Source of the DNA: Candidatus Omnitrophota bacterium
Lineage (GTDB): Bacteria; Omnitrophota; Gorgyraeia; Tantalellales; Tantalellaceae
Length of the DNA: 16,692 nucleotides
Reading direction: 5' to 3'
Assembly: GCA_030617085.1 (NCBI GenBank)
Contig: JAUWWB010000008.1
Coordinates: 1-16,692, forward strand
Below are positions 7,264 to 13,645 of the stretch, piece by piece. The position numbers were made by a program, and so were the translations under genes. Numbering within the stretch: the stretch's first letter is position 1; each line of letters begins with the position of its first letter. The notes under the pieces are model-generated. The model was not told where the DNA came from, made no database searches, and saw only the letters and a list, made by a program, of their open reading frames with translations.

Positions 7264-8502
7264 TTAACTTTTCCTAACCCCCTTACCCAAACCGAAAGCC
7301 CTGTGGATCGCCTTCACGGCCCTGTCGGCCTCTTTCTTTCCCACGACGCAGGATATCTTGATCTCGCTTGTGGATATCATCTTTATGTTGACCTTTTCCG
7401 AAGCGAGCGCGCTGAACATCCTCGCCGCGACGCCCGAATGGCCGCGCATGCCTATGCCGACAACCGATACCTTGGCAATGTTCTCATCGTACTCGACGCC
7501 TCCGGCGCCGATCTCCCTGACGGCCTTTTCAACCACGTTCCGCGTCTTGTGCAGGTCTTTTTTCGGCACCGTAAAGGAGATATCCGTCGCCTTCCTGCGG
7601 GATACGTTCTGGATGATCATGTCAACGTTAATATCCGCCTTCGCCAGCCTTTCGAACATCCTGCTGGCTTCCCCCGGCTTGTCGGGAACATCGCAGACCG
7701 TGACTTTCGCTTCATCTTTGTTCGCGGTAACGCCGCGGACCAGGACATCTTCCATTGCCTTGACCTCCTTGGTTATCATGGTCCCTTCCTCTTTCGAAAA
7801 GCTTGACCTCACGTGTACCGGGACGTTGAACTTGCCGGCGACTTCCATGCTCCTTGCCTGCATCACCTGCGCGCCGAGAGATGCCATTTCCAGCATCTCC
7901 TCATAGCTTATGCCGTCCAGCTTGCGGGCGCCCCGGACTATCCTGGGATCGGCCGTATAGACGCCCTTAACGTCGGTGTATATCTCGCACATCTTCGCTT
8001 TCAGTGCTTTCGCCAGGGCAACGGCCGTCATATCCGACCCCCCTCTTCCGAGAGTCGTGATATCCTGATCCAGGTTGACGCCCTGAAACCCGGCAACGAT
8101 GACTATCTTGCCGCTTTTAAGCTCTTTCCCGATCCTGGCGGTGTTGATATCTATGATCTTGGCCTTCGTGTGGGTGGAATCGGTGATAATACCCACCTGG
8201 GCGCCGGTAAAAGAGATCGCCTCCTCCCCCAGGTTATGCAGAGCCATGGCCAGAAGCGCGACCGAGACCTGTTCCCCGGTGGACATGAGCATGTCAAGCT
8301 CTCTCTCCGAGGGCCTCTTGCTGATCTGCCCGGCAAGGTCCAGTAACTCGTCGGTCGTCCCCCCGAGCGCCGAAACCACGACGACTACGTCATACCCTTT
8401 CTTCCCGCAGGCAGCGACCCTCCTGGCCACCCCCATGATCTTCCCCGGATCGGCCACACTGCTCCCGCCGTATTTCTGGACAATGATCCCTTTTGTTCTC
8501 AT
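7264..8502 (-). CDS. lysC: Aspartate kinase (aspartokinase), monofunctional, lysine-sensitive type
   Basis: Aspartokinase phosphorylates L-aspartate, the entry step to lysine, threonine, methionine and diaminopimelate. The 412-residue protein has the standard layout: amino acid kinase domain at 1-250 with KYGGSSV at 10-16, SALGGTTDELL at 44-54, STGE at 74-77 and LGRGGSD at 151-157, then two ACT domains (about 265-330 and 345-405). The ISTSEIKISCVV segment at 376-387 is characteristic of ACT domains that bind lysine or lysine plus threonine. It is not fused to homoserine dehydrogenase. The ATG at 8500-8502 overlaps the stop of the preceding gene as ATGA and has AAAGGTGA upstream. Together with hom and thrC it gives the aspartate-to-threonine route, apart from aspartate-semialdehyde dehydrogenase, which is not in the window. 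An internal start making a separate beta subunit, as in Bacillus, cannot be excluded. Confidence 0.97.
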   Translation of the reverse strand: MRTKGIIVQKYGGSSVADPGKIMGVARRVAACGKKGYDVVVVVSALGGTTDELLDLAGQISKRPSERELDMLMSTGEQVSVALLAMALHNLGEEAISFTGAQVGIITDSTHTKAKIIDINTARIGKELKSGKIVIVAGFQGVNLDQDITTLGRGGSDMTAVALAKALKAKMCEIYTDVKGVYTADPRIVRGARKLDGISYEEMLEMASLGAQVMQARSMEVAGKFNVPVHVRSSFSKEEGTMITKEVKAMEDVLVRGVTANKDEAKVTVCDVPDKPGEASRMFERLAKADINVDMIIQNVSRRKATDISFTVPKKDLHKTRNVVEKAVREIGAGGVEYDENIAKVSVVGIGMRGHSGVAARMFSALASEKVNIKMISTSEIKISCVVGKKEADRAVKAIHRAFGLGKGVRKS

Positions 8503-9743
8503 CTTGTCACCTTTTTTTCAGCATGCCCGGGGTCACTCACTCCGAACTCCGAACTAAGCATCAACCCCATCAGTTCCGCCCCCTTGATCAGCCCCAGGCT
8601 TCCGGCCTTTGCCGACCTTTCGGTGAACACCGTGACGTCGTCCGGGCTGATCCCCCTGCCGCACATCGCGAAGGGCACCGGGTCGGCCGTATGGGTCCTT
8701 TTCTTTATCGGCGTCGGGTGGTCCGGTAGGAGCAGCACCCTGTGATCGCCCCTTTCGGAAAGCGCCCCGATGATCCTGCCCGTGATCTTTTTGTCGAAGT
8801 CCTCTATCGCCTTTATCTTCGCCTTGATATCTCCGTTATGCCCCGCCTCATCAGTGGCTTCGACATGGACGAAGACCATATCCCGCCTCTTGAGTATATC
8901 AAGGGCCGCCTCCGCCTTGCCTTCATAATTCGTATCGTAATACCCCGTCGCGCCCGGGACTTCGGCTACTTCAAACCCGAGCACGCGCCCCAGACCCTTA
9001 AGAAGGTCCACCGCGGATATTATACCGCCCGAGATGCCGAAACTGTCCTCAAATCCGGGTATCTCGGGTTTCTTGCCCTGGCCCCAGACCCATATCATGT
9101 TGGCGGGATTCTGCCCCAGGTCGATCCGCACCTTGTTGATATCATGGCCCCTCAATATGCCTTTTGACCGCTCCATCAGATCCACCAGGGCGGGCTCCTT
9201 CGGAAGGTGCCCGGAAACGGGCTTATCCAGTATGTCATGCGGTGGATAGCACCGCACTTTTGACAGCACCTCCGCCTCCTCCGGGGAGTCGCAACGCACC
9301 ATGAGGAGGTTCCGGTAGCTCGTCCCGGTATAGAACCGGAACCTTTCGCTGCCGAGCTCCTTGTTCAAAAGCTCCACAAGGACGGCTGTTTCCTTCGTCG
9401 TAATATGTCCGGCGCTGTAATCTGCCATCCTGTCGCCGGACACCGTCACCGTATTGAACCGGAAAGCGACGTCGTTTTCGGTAAGGTCCACACCAAGGTT
9501 CGCGGCTTCCAGGGGACCCCGCCCGCAATAATATTTCCGCGGGTCATATCCCAGTATTGAAAGGTTAGCCACGTCGCTGGCAGGCGTCATCCCGCGGGGG
9601 ACGTTTTGCGCCATGCCCGCGACGCCTTTTCTCGCGATCATGTCCATGTTCGGGGCATGCGCCACTTCCATGCAGGTACGGTCATTAAGCTCCTCAAGCG
9701 GCAACCCCGACATGCCGTCGGGGACCAGTACTACGTATTTCAT
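8499..9743 (-). CDS. apgM: ApgM-family protein, probable homoserine kinase (phosphoglycerate-mutase-like)
   Basis: By sequence this belongs to the archaeal-type, cofactor-independent phosphoglycerate mutase family of the alkaline phosphatase superfamily. Expected metal and nucleophile positions are present: Asp9 in VPDGMSG, Ser56-Asp57 in TPASDVANLSILGYDP, Asp298 and His302 in EATDEAGHNGD, Asp341-His342 in LLPDHPTP, and His351 in KKRTHTADPVPF. Length is 414 residues. A bacterial branch of this family is annotated as a proposed homoserine kinase because it replaces ThrB beside lysC, hom and thrC. This gene lies between thrC and lysC, and no GHMP-type ThrB is in the window, so homoserine phosphorylation is the more likely role; glycolytic mutase activity is the alternative. 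The stop overlaps lysC as ATGA. The last ~18 residues are encoded partly by an intergenic-type heptamer repeat. The start ATG at 9741-9743 is preceded by a weak AAGGG. Confidence 0.88.
   Translation of the reverse strand: MKYVVLVPDGMSGLPLEELNDRTCMEVAHAPNMDMIARKGVAGMAQNVPRGMTPASDVANLSILGYDPRKYYCGRGPLEAANLGVDLTENDVAFRFNTVTVSGDRMADYSAGHITTKETAVLVELLNKELGSERFRFYTGTSYRNLLMVRCDSPEEAEVLSKVRCYPPHDILDKPVSGHLPKEPALVDLMERSKGILRGHDINKVRIDLGQNPANMIWVWGQGKKPEIPGFEDSFGISGGIISAVDLLKGLGRVLGFEVAEVPGATGYYDTNYEGKAEAALDILKRRDMVFVHVEATDEAGHNGDIKAKIKAIEDFDKKITGRIIGALSERGDHRVLLLPDHPTPIKKRTHTADPVPFAMCGRGISPDDVTVFTERSAKAGSLGLIKGAELMGLMLSSEFGVSDPGHAEKKVTR
8540..8553. repeat. Heptamer array CTCCGAA x2 inside the 3' end of the homoserine kinase candidate
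   Basis: Two perfect CTCCGAA units (8540-8546, 8547-8553) lie in coding sequence about 40 bases before the stop. On the coding strand they read TTCGGAG TTCGGAG and encode roughly residues 397-402 (SSEFGV). The same unit is otherwise found between genes in this window. The array therefore seems to have entered, or been captured by, the gene end. Confidence 0.65.
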
Positions 9744-9756
9744 GGTTACCCTTTTT

Positions 9757-9817
9757 TAGTTCGTAGTTCGTAGCTCGTTGTTCGTAGTGGTTATTAGCAC
9801 CCTGAACTACGAACTAT
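9757..9817. repeat. Head-to-head heptamer array forming a 13-base-pair hairpin
   Basis: Units TAGTTCG (9757-9763, 9764-9770), TAGCTCG (9771-9777), TTGTTCG (9778-9784) and TAGTGGT (9785-9791) are followed by inverted units GAACTAC (9804-9810) and GAACTAT (9811-9817). The first 13 bases (9757-9769) are the exact reverse complement of 9804-9816. The array fills the whole gap between the thrC stop (9817-9819) and the apgM-like gene. No T run follows the stem on the minus strand. Confidence 0.8.
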
Positions 9818-10884
9818 CACAACCCCGCCTCCCGCACCACATCCTCCAGCTTCGCCTCGACCACCGGCGGCTGCTCCACGCACTTGATGGCCCTGTCGGG
9901 ATCTTTCAGGCCGTGGCCGGTCAGCACGCAGACGATATCCCTTTTTTGAGGGACCGGCTCATCCGCCGAGCGGAAATATCCTTCTTTTGCCTTTTTCAAG
10001 ATGCCCGCTACGCTTGCCGCCGAAGCGGGTTCGACAAAAACGCCCACTTCTCCGGCGAGAAGCCTGTACGCCTCTATGATCTCGTCGTCGGTGACCTTGT
10101 CGATCAGCCCTCCGGATTCGTCCCGGGCCTCTTCAGCCTGCTTCCAGCTTGCGGGGTTGCCTATTCTTATGGCGGTAGCCAGCGTCTCCGGATGTTCTAT
10201 GACGTGCCCCTCCACTATCGGCGCCGCTCCGGCGGCCTGGAAACCGAGCATTTTCGGAAGGGCATGCGTCCTGCCCTTTTCCCTGTATTCTTTATACCCT
10301 TTCCAGTACGCGGTGATGTTCCCGGCGTTACCCACGGGCAGAGCGTGGTACTCAGGCGCGCGCCCCAGATGATCGCATATCTCGAAAGAAGCCGTCTTCT
10401 GTCCCTCTATACGGTACGGGTTGATCGAATTTACGAGCTTCACGGGATATTTATCCGTCAACTCCCGGGCTATGCCCAGCGCGTCGTCAAAGTTTCCCCT
10501 TATGGCTATCACGCGCGCCCCGTGTATCAGCGCCTGGGCCAGTTTGCCGAGGGCAATGGCCCCTTCGGGGATGACAACGATACATTTTATCTTCGCCCTT
10601 GCCGCGTAGGCCGCCGCGGAAGCGGAGGTGTTTCCCGTGGACGCGCAGGCCACCGCGCTTGACCCTTCCTCCACCGCTTTGGAGACGGCAACGGTCATCC
10701 CCCTGTCCTTAAAACTGCCCGTGGGATTAAGCCCTTCGCACTTTAACCAAACATTGTAGCCCGGCCCTATCATCTCAGCGACAGGATCGGCCTTAATGAG
10801 CGGCGTACTCCCTTCTTCCAGATCGATCACCGGCGTTTTTTCGCTTACCGGAAGAAGATCCCTGTAACGTTCAATAACACCCAT
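9817..10884 (-). CDS. thrC: Threonine synthase
   Basis: ThrC is a PLP enzyme converting O-phospho-L-homoserine to L-threonine and phosphate. The 355-residue protein matches the shorter bacterial/archaeal form rather than the ~430-residue E. coli form. Visible: GSTPLI at 25-30, the PLP lysine at 59 in GSFKDRGM (57-63), CASTGNTSASAAAYAA at 80-95, IPEGAIALGKLAQAL at 105-119, and the phosphate-binding PVGNAGNIT at 183-191. The C-terminal part GVFVEPASAASVAGI is also typical. The ATG at 10882-10884 has GGAGGGTG upstream at good spacing. It needs phosphohomoserine, supplied if the next gene (apgM-like) is a homoserine kinase. It is separated from hom by a 192-base repeat-filled gap and from the apgM-like gene by a 73-base repeat array. 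Confidence 0.96.
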   Translation of the reverse strand: MGVIERYRDLLPVSEKTPVIDLEEGSTPLIKADPVAEMIGPGYNVWLKCEGLNPTGSFKDRGMTVAVSKAVEEGSSAVACASTGNTSASAAAYAARAKIKCIVVIPEGAIALGKLAQALIHGARVIAIRGNFDDALGIARELTDKYPVKLVNSINPYRIEGQKTASFEICDHLGRAPEYHALPVGNAGNITAYWKGYKEYREKGRTHALPKMLGFQAAGAAPIVEGHVIEHPETLATAIRIGNPASWKQAEEARDESGGLIDKVTDDEIIEAYRLLAGEVGVFVEPASAASVAGILKKAKEGYFRSADEPVPQKRDIVCVLTGHGLKDPDRAIKCVEQPPVVEAKLEDVVREAGL

Positions 10885-10917
10885 TGTCTTTCACCCTCCG
10901 TCTATCGTCTCAACGAT

Positions 10918-10937
10918 GCGGGGCAAGAATGCCCCGC
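10918..10937. repeat. GCGGGGCA hairpin, short-loop form of the composite repeat
   Basis: GCGGGGCA (10918-10925), loop AGAA, TGCCCCGC (10930-10937): a perfect 8-base-pair stem. The flanks CAACGAT (10911) and CTATTCGG (10938) match those of the composite repeat at 1917-2000, which carries 56 bases between the 7-base arms instead of the six here. It is likely the unfilled version of that repeat. Confidence 0.75.
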
Positions 10938-10940
10938 CTA

Positions 10941-10970
10941 TTCGGAAAGGGGGGAGCCCCCCGCTCCGAA
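10941..10970. repeat. Nested hairpin TTCGGA/GGGGGG
   Basis: TTCGGA (10941-10946) pairs with TCCGAA (10965-10970) and, inside it, GGGGGG (10949-10954) pairs with CCCCCC (10957-10962) around a two-base AG centre; the AA and GC between the two stems are unpaired. It lies in the hom-thrC gap and shares the heptamer word CTCCGAA with other arrays. Confidence 0.55.
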
Positions 10971-11069
10971 CCAACAGGGCAGGCACAGGGGCCTGCCCCC
11001 ACGTGCAATTGGGCCACTCCGAACCAACAGGGCAGGCACAGGGGCCTGCCCATACGTGCAATTGGGCCA
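10964..11069. repeat. 53-base tandem duplication carrying palindrome copies 3 and 4
   Basis: Two direct copies (10964-11016 and 11017-11069) differ at only two adjacent positions (CC against AT, at 10999-11000 and 11052-11053). Each begins with CTCCGAACCAACA, contains the 22-base GGGCAGGC...GCCTGCCC palindrome (10977-10998, 11030-11051) and ends with ACGTGCAATTGGGCCA. The unit repeats directly up against the hom stop codon (11077-11079). The near identity suggests a recent duplication or ongoing gain and loss of units. Confidence 0.88.
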
Positions 11070-11076
11070 CTCCGAC

Positions 11077-12381
11077 CTAAAACTCCTCCATCCTGATGAC
11101 AACCGTCTTATCGGTGACGTACTCCAGCTCATCTATTTCGGCGATGGCCTTGCGCATGTCGCCTTCTTTTGCACTGTGGTTCAATATGACCACGGGGACA
11201 GTCTCCCCGGCTTTTCTCTCTTCCTGGGAGACACTGGCTATGCTTATATTGTATTTCGCCAGGATCGAGGATATTCCGGCCAGAACGCCGGGTTTATCGA
11301 TTACGGAAAACCTCAGGTAATAGGAAATGAACAATTCCTCCATCGGGCTGACGCTTTTTTCGCCGGAAGCGTAATTCAGGTTATACGGCACGGGGTTATT
11401 ATTCCCGAAAAACGCGACGTGCCTGGCGATCTCGACGATGTCCCCGGCAATGGAACTCGCCGTGGGCTTTCTGCCGGCGCCCTTACCAAAAAGAAGGGAC
11501 TCCCCCATCAAATCCCCTTTGACAAAAATAGCGTTATCCGCCCCCCTGACACCCGAAAGAAGATGGGACGCCATGATCAGCGTTGGATGGACCCTGAGCT
11601 GGACGCCGTCGGGGGTATCTTTTGCTATGGCAAGAAGCTTTATGCTGTAGCCCAGGCGGGCAGCGTTCCGCATATCCTGCGGGCCTATGTGGGTGATGCC
11701 TTCCGTGTAAACATCATTGCAGAAAACATCCATCCCGAAACCGAGCAGCGCGAGTATCGCCAGTTTGTGGGCGCTGTCCTTGCCGCTGATATCAAGCCCG
11801 GGGTCGGCTTCCGCGATGCCTTTTTCCTGCGCGATCTTTAGGGCTTCGTCGAAGGAACAACCGGTCATGGCCATCATGCTAAGGATAAAATTCGTGGTCC
11901 CGTTCAGGATGCCGTAGATGGTATCGATCCTATCGGCCACAAAGCTCTCGCGCAAAGTCCTGATAACGGGGATAGCCCCGCCCACGCTGGCTTCAAAATT
12001 GACGAAGACCCCGTTCTCGGAGGCCGCGCCGAAGATCTCTTTCCAGTGTCCGGAAAGAAGCGCCTTATTGGCGGTGACGACATGCTTCTTTTTACGCAAA
12101 GCGCTGAGGATGATCTCCTTCGCCGAATCCACGCCGCCGATAAGCTCGACTATGATGTCAATATGCCTGTCCTTGATGAGCTCATCCGCGGTGCACACCT
12201 TCACCGCGCCGCCCTGAAGATCGATGCCCTTCAGCGCTTTTTTGTCCTCGTCGCAGACCCCCCTGATCGCGACGGAAACGCCCGTCCTCCGAGCGATCAG
12301 ATCCCCGTTACAGGTAATGGCATCATACACGCCCCTACCCACCGTCCCAAGGCCGATCAAGCCTATGTTTACTTTTTTCAT
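11077..12381 (-). CDS. hom: Homoserine dehydrogenase with C-terminal ACT domain
   Basis: Hom reduces aspartate semialdehyde to homoserine with NAD(P)H, the branch point toward threonine and methionine. The 434-residue protein shows the Rossmann motif GLIGLGTVGRG at 7-17, VELIGG at 78-83, TANKALLS at 103-110 (Lys106), the substrate-domain stretch NFEASVGGAIPVIRTL at 128-143, GILNGTTNFIL at 157-167, and GLDISGKDSAHKLAIL at 195-210 with the conserved Lys/Asp/Lys set. A C-terminal ACT domain begins near 355 (RFSVIDKPGVLAGISSILAKYNISIASVSQ region), which usually confers threonine inhibition. The frame is open upstream to 12480, but that part reads through a palindromic repeat. The ATG at 12379-12381 has AAGGGG just upstream. 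It is first in the amino acid block. Confidence 0.97.
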   Translation of the reverse strand: MKKVNIGLIGLGTVGRGVYDAITCNGDLIARRTGVSVAIRGVCDEDKKALKGIDLQGGAVKVCTADELIKDRHIDIIVELIGGVDSAKEIILSALRKKKHVVTANKALLSGHWKEIFGAASENGVFVNFEASVGGAIPVIRTLRESFVADRIDTIYGILNGTTNFILSMMAMTGCSFDEALKIAQEKGIAEADPGLDISGKDSAHKLAILALLGFGMDVFCNDVYTEGITHIGPQDMRNAARLGYSIKLLAIAKDTPDGVQLRVHPTLIMASHLLSGVRGADNAIFVKGDLMGESLLFGKGAGRKPTASSIAGDIVEIARHVAFFGNNNPVPYNLNYASGEKSVSPMEELFISYYLRFSVIDKPGVLAGISSILAKYNISIASVSQEERKAGETVPVVILNHSAKEGDMRKAIAEIDELEYVTDKTVVIRMEEF

Positions 12382-12387
12382 GATCCC

Positions 12388-12399
12388 CTTAGCGCTAAG
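12388..12399. promoter_or_regulatory. 12-base perfect palindrome at the hom ribosome binding site
   Basis: CTTAGCGCTAAG is its own reverse complement. It sits six bases from the hom ATG and its last bases overlap the AAGGGG ribosome site. It could be an operator or a small hairpin that affects hom translation, but no known consensus is recognised, so the role is a guess. Confidence 0.35.
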
Positions 12400-12414
12400 A
12401 CATTTAGTAAGGTG

Positions 12415-12488
12415 CATAGGGCATGGCGCACGGGGCAGGGGGTAAGTTAGTAACGCCATGCACCATGCCCCGTGCGCCATGCCCTATG
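12415..12488. repeat. 23-base-pair perfect inverted repeat built of CNCCATG-like heptamers
   Basis: The left arm 12415-12437 is the exact reverse complement of 12466-12488. The right side reads in sevens: CGCCATG (12454), CACCATG (12461), CCCCGTG (12468), CGCCATG (12475), CCCTATG (12482). The left side also reads in sevens, CATAGGG, CATGGCG, CACGGGG, CAGGGGG from 12415. The hairpin lies 21 bases after the 3' end of tRNA-Pro and before hom. No T run follows on the minus strand. Confidence 0.88.
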
Positions 12489-12509
12489 GTACCACCTTTA
12501 CTACGAAAG

Positions 12510-12587
12510 TGGTCGGGACGGCCGGATTCGAACCGGCGACCCCTAGTCCCCCAGACTAGTACGCTAACCAGACTGCGCCACGTCCCG
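12510..12587 (-). tRNA. tRNA-Pro, anticodon GGG, CCA encoded
   Basis: The minus strand folds into a full cloverleaf of 78 bases. Acceptor stem CGGGACG pairs with CGTCCCG; discriminator A is followed by a genome-encoded CCA. D arm GCGC/GCGT encloses a 10-base loop with GG. Anticodon stem CTAGT/ACTAG surrounds the loop CTGGGGG, giving anticodon GGG (reads CCC, and CCU by wobble). The variable loop is GGGTC and the T arm is GCCGG/CCGGC with TTCGAAT. The 5' end is two bases after the gpsA stop codon, so it is probably excised from the gpsA mRNA by RNase P, and no separate promoter fits in that space. Confidence 0.97.
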
Positions 12588-12589
12588 AC

Positions 12590-13576
12590 TTACTCGTAAT
12601 CCTCCTCCTTCGGCTCGCGAGTCATGAGTTCATTTACGGCGACACCGGGGTTCTTGCCCTCGTAGAGAACTTCGTATACCTTTTGGGTTATTGGCATTTC
12701 GACGCCGTATTTTTTCGCGAGCTGATGGGCCGATCTGCAGGTGGCGATGCCTTCTACGACCTTTTCCGTTTCGCCAAGGACCTCGCTTATCTTCCTGCCC
12801 CTGCCGATCTGTTCCCCGAAGCAGCGGTTTCTGCTGTAGGTGCTGATGCAGGTGGTTGCCAGGTCCCCTATGCCGCTCAGGCCGCTGAAAGTCGAGCTCT
12901 CGCCGCCCATCTTTACACCGATCCTCGTTATCTCGGCAAGCCCCCTGGTCAAAAGCGCGGCCTTTGAATTGGTCCCGAAGCCCAGGCCGTCAGAAATGCC
13001 GGCGGCTATCGCGATGACATTTTTCAAAGCGCCCCCGATCTCGACGCCCACCACATCACCCGAGGTATACACGCGGAAGCGGTCGGTCATGAGCAGCTGC
13101 TGGATATCTTTCTTCCACGGACCGGTGGAGGCGACGACTACCGTTGTGGGGATATTTCGCGCCACTTCGAATGAGATGCTCGGACCGGACAGGATGCTGA
13201 TCCGGTCATGCGGAAAATATTCCGCCAATATTTCCGAAGGCCGTTTCAAGGAACCGTTCTCTATCCCCTTGGCAGCGCTGAGGATATAGCTGAAACCGGC
13301 GCCGGCTAACCTTTCGGCAACCGGGCGTAAATATTCACAGGGAACGACAAAAAAAGCGTATTCCGCGCTTTTAGCCACGGAATCATCGGCTGTTATCTTC
13401 AGGTCGCGCGGCAGGGAAATTCCCTTGAGAAATTTGGTATTTTCCCTTTTTTTATCGAGATATTCGGCATATTCCGGGGACACGCTCCATAGAACGGTAT
13501 CGACCCCCTTACCATGCAACAAAAGGGCCAACGCGGTCCCCCAACCCCCGTCTCCTATGACACTTACTTTAATCAT
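12590..13576 (-). CDS. gpsA: Glycerol-3-phosphate dehydrogenase [NAD(P)+]
   Basis: GpsA reduces dihydroxyacetone phosphate to sn-glycerol-3-phosphate for phospholipid synthesis. The 328-residue protein has the expected length. Visible: the dinucleotide-binding start VIGDGGWGTALA at 6-17 (more often GAGSWGTA), SAAKGIE at 100-106, LSGPSISFEVA at 129-139, the catalytic Lys185 in GGALKNVIAIAAGISDGLGFG, and SGLSGIGDLATTC at 231-243. The C-terminus is acidic (EPKEEDYE). The ATG at 13574-13576 is the natural start; a clear Shine-Dalgarno is lacking. A promoter-like sequence lies in the AT-rich 69-base gap to plsY. Its product feeds PlsY and PgsA, encoded just upstream. tRNA-Pro follows after two bases. 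Confidence 0.97.
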   Translation of the reverse strand: MIKVSVIGDGGWGTALALLLHGKGVDTVLWSVSPEYAEYLDKKRENTKFLKGISLPRDLKITADDSVAKSAEYAFFVVPCEYLRPVAERLAGAGFSYILSAAKGIENGSLKRPSEILAEYFPHDRISILSGPSISFEVARNIPTTVVVASTGPWKKDIQQLLMTDRFRVYTSGDVVGVEIGGALKNVIAIAAGISDGLGFGTNSKAALLTRGLAEITRIGVKMGGESSTFSGLSGIGDLATTCISTYSRNRCFGEQIGRGRKISEVLGETEKVVEGIATCRSAHQLAKKYGVEMPITQKVYEVLYEGKNPGVAVNELMTREPKEEDYE

Positions 13577-13588
13577 GATAACTTTTAA

Positions 13589-13617
13589 AGTTTAACATAT
13601 ATGTTTTTTATAGTCAA
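13589..13617 (-). promoter_or_regulatory. Candidate sigma-70 promoter for gpsA and tRNA-Pro
   Basis: On the minus strand TTGACT (plus 13612-13617) and TAAACT (plus 13589-13594) are 17 bases apart in a markedly AT-rich stretch unlike the rest of the window. Transcription would begin about 5-8 bases before the gpsA ATG, giving a nearly leaderless message, which agrees with the lack of a Shine-Dalgarno. It would also drive tRNA-Pro and perhaps hom. Prediction only. Confidence 0.45.
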
Positions 13618-13645
13618 TATAAAGGAAGGTCTAGCTTTTGTTCTC

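Noticed and set aside
12382..12480. Upstream extension of hom by 33 residues
   Set aside because: It reads through the heptamer palindrome. The ATG at 12381 has a ribosome site and begins the Rossmann motif at the normal distance.
12415..12509. Integration site downstream of tRNA-Pro
   Set aside because: tRNA 3' ends are common integration sites, but the flanking 95 bases hold only the heptamer palindrome and then hom; no duplicated tRNA end is present.
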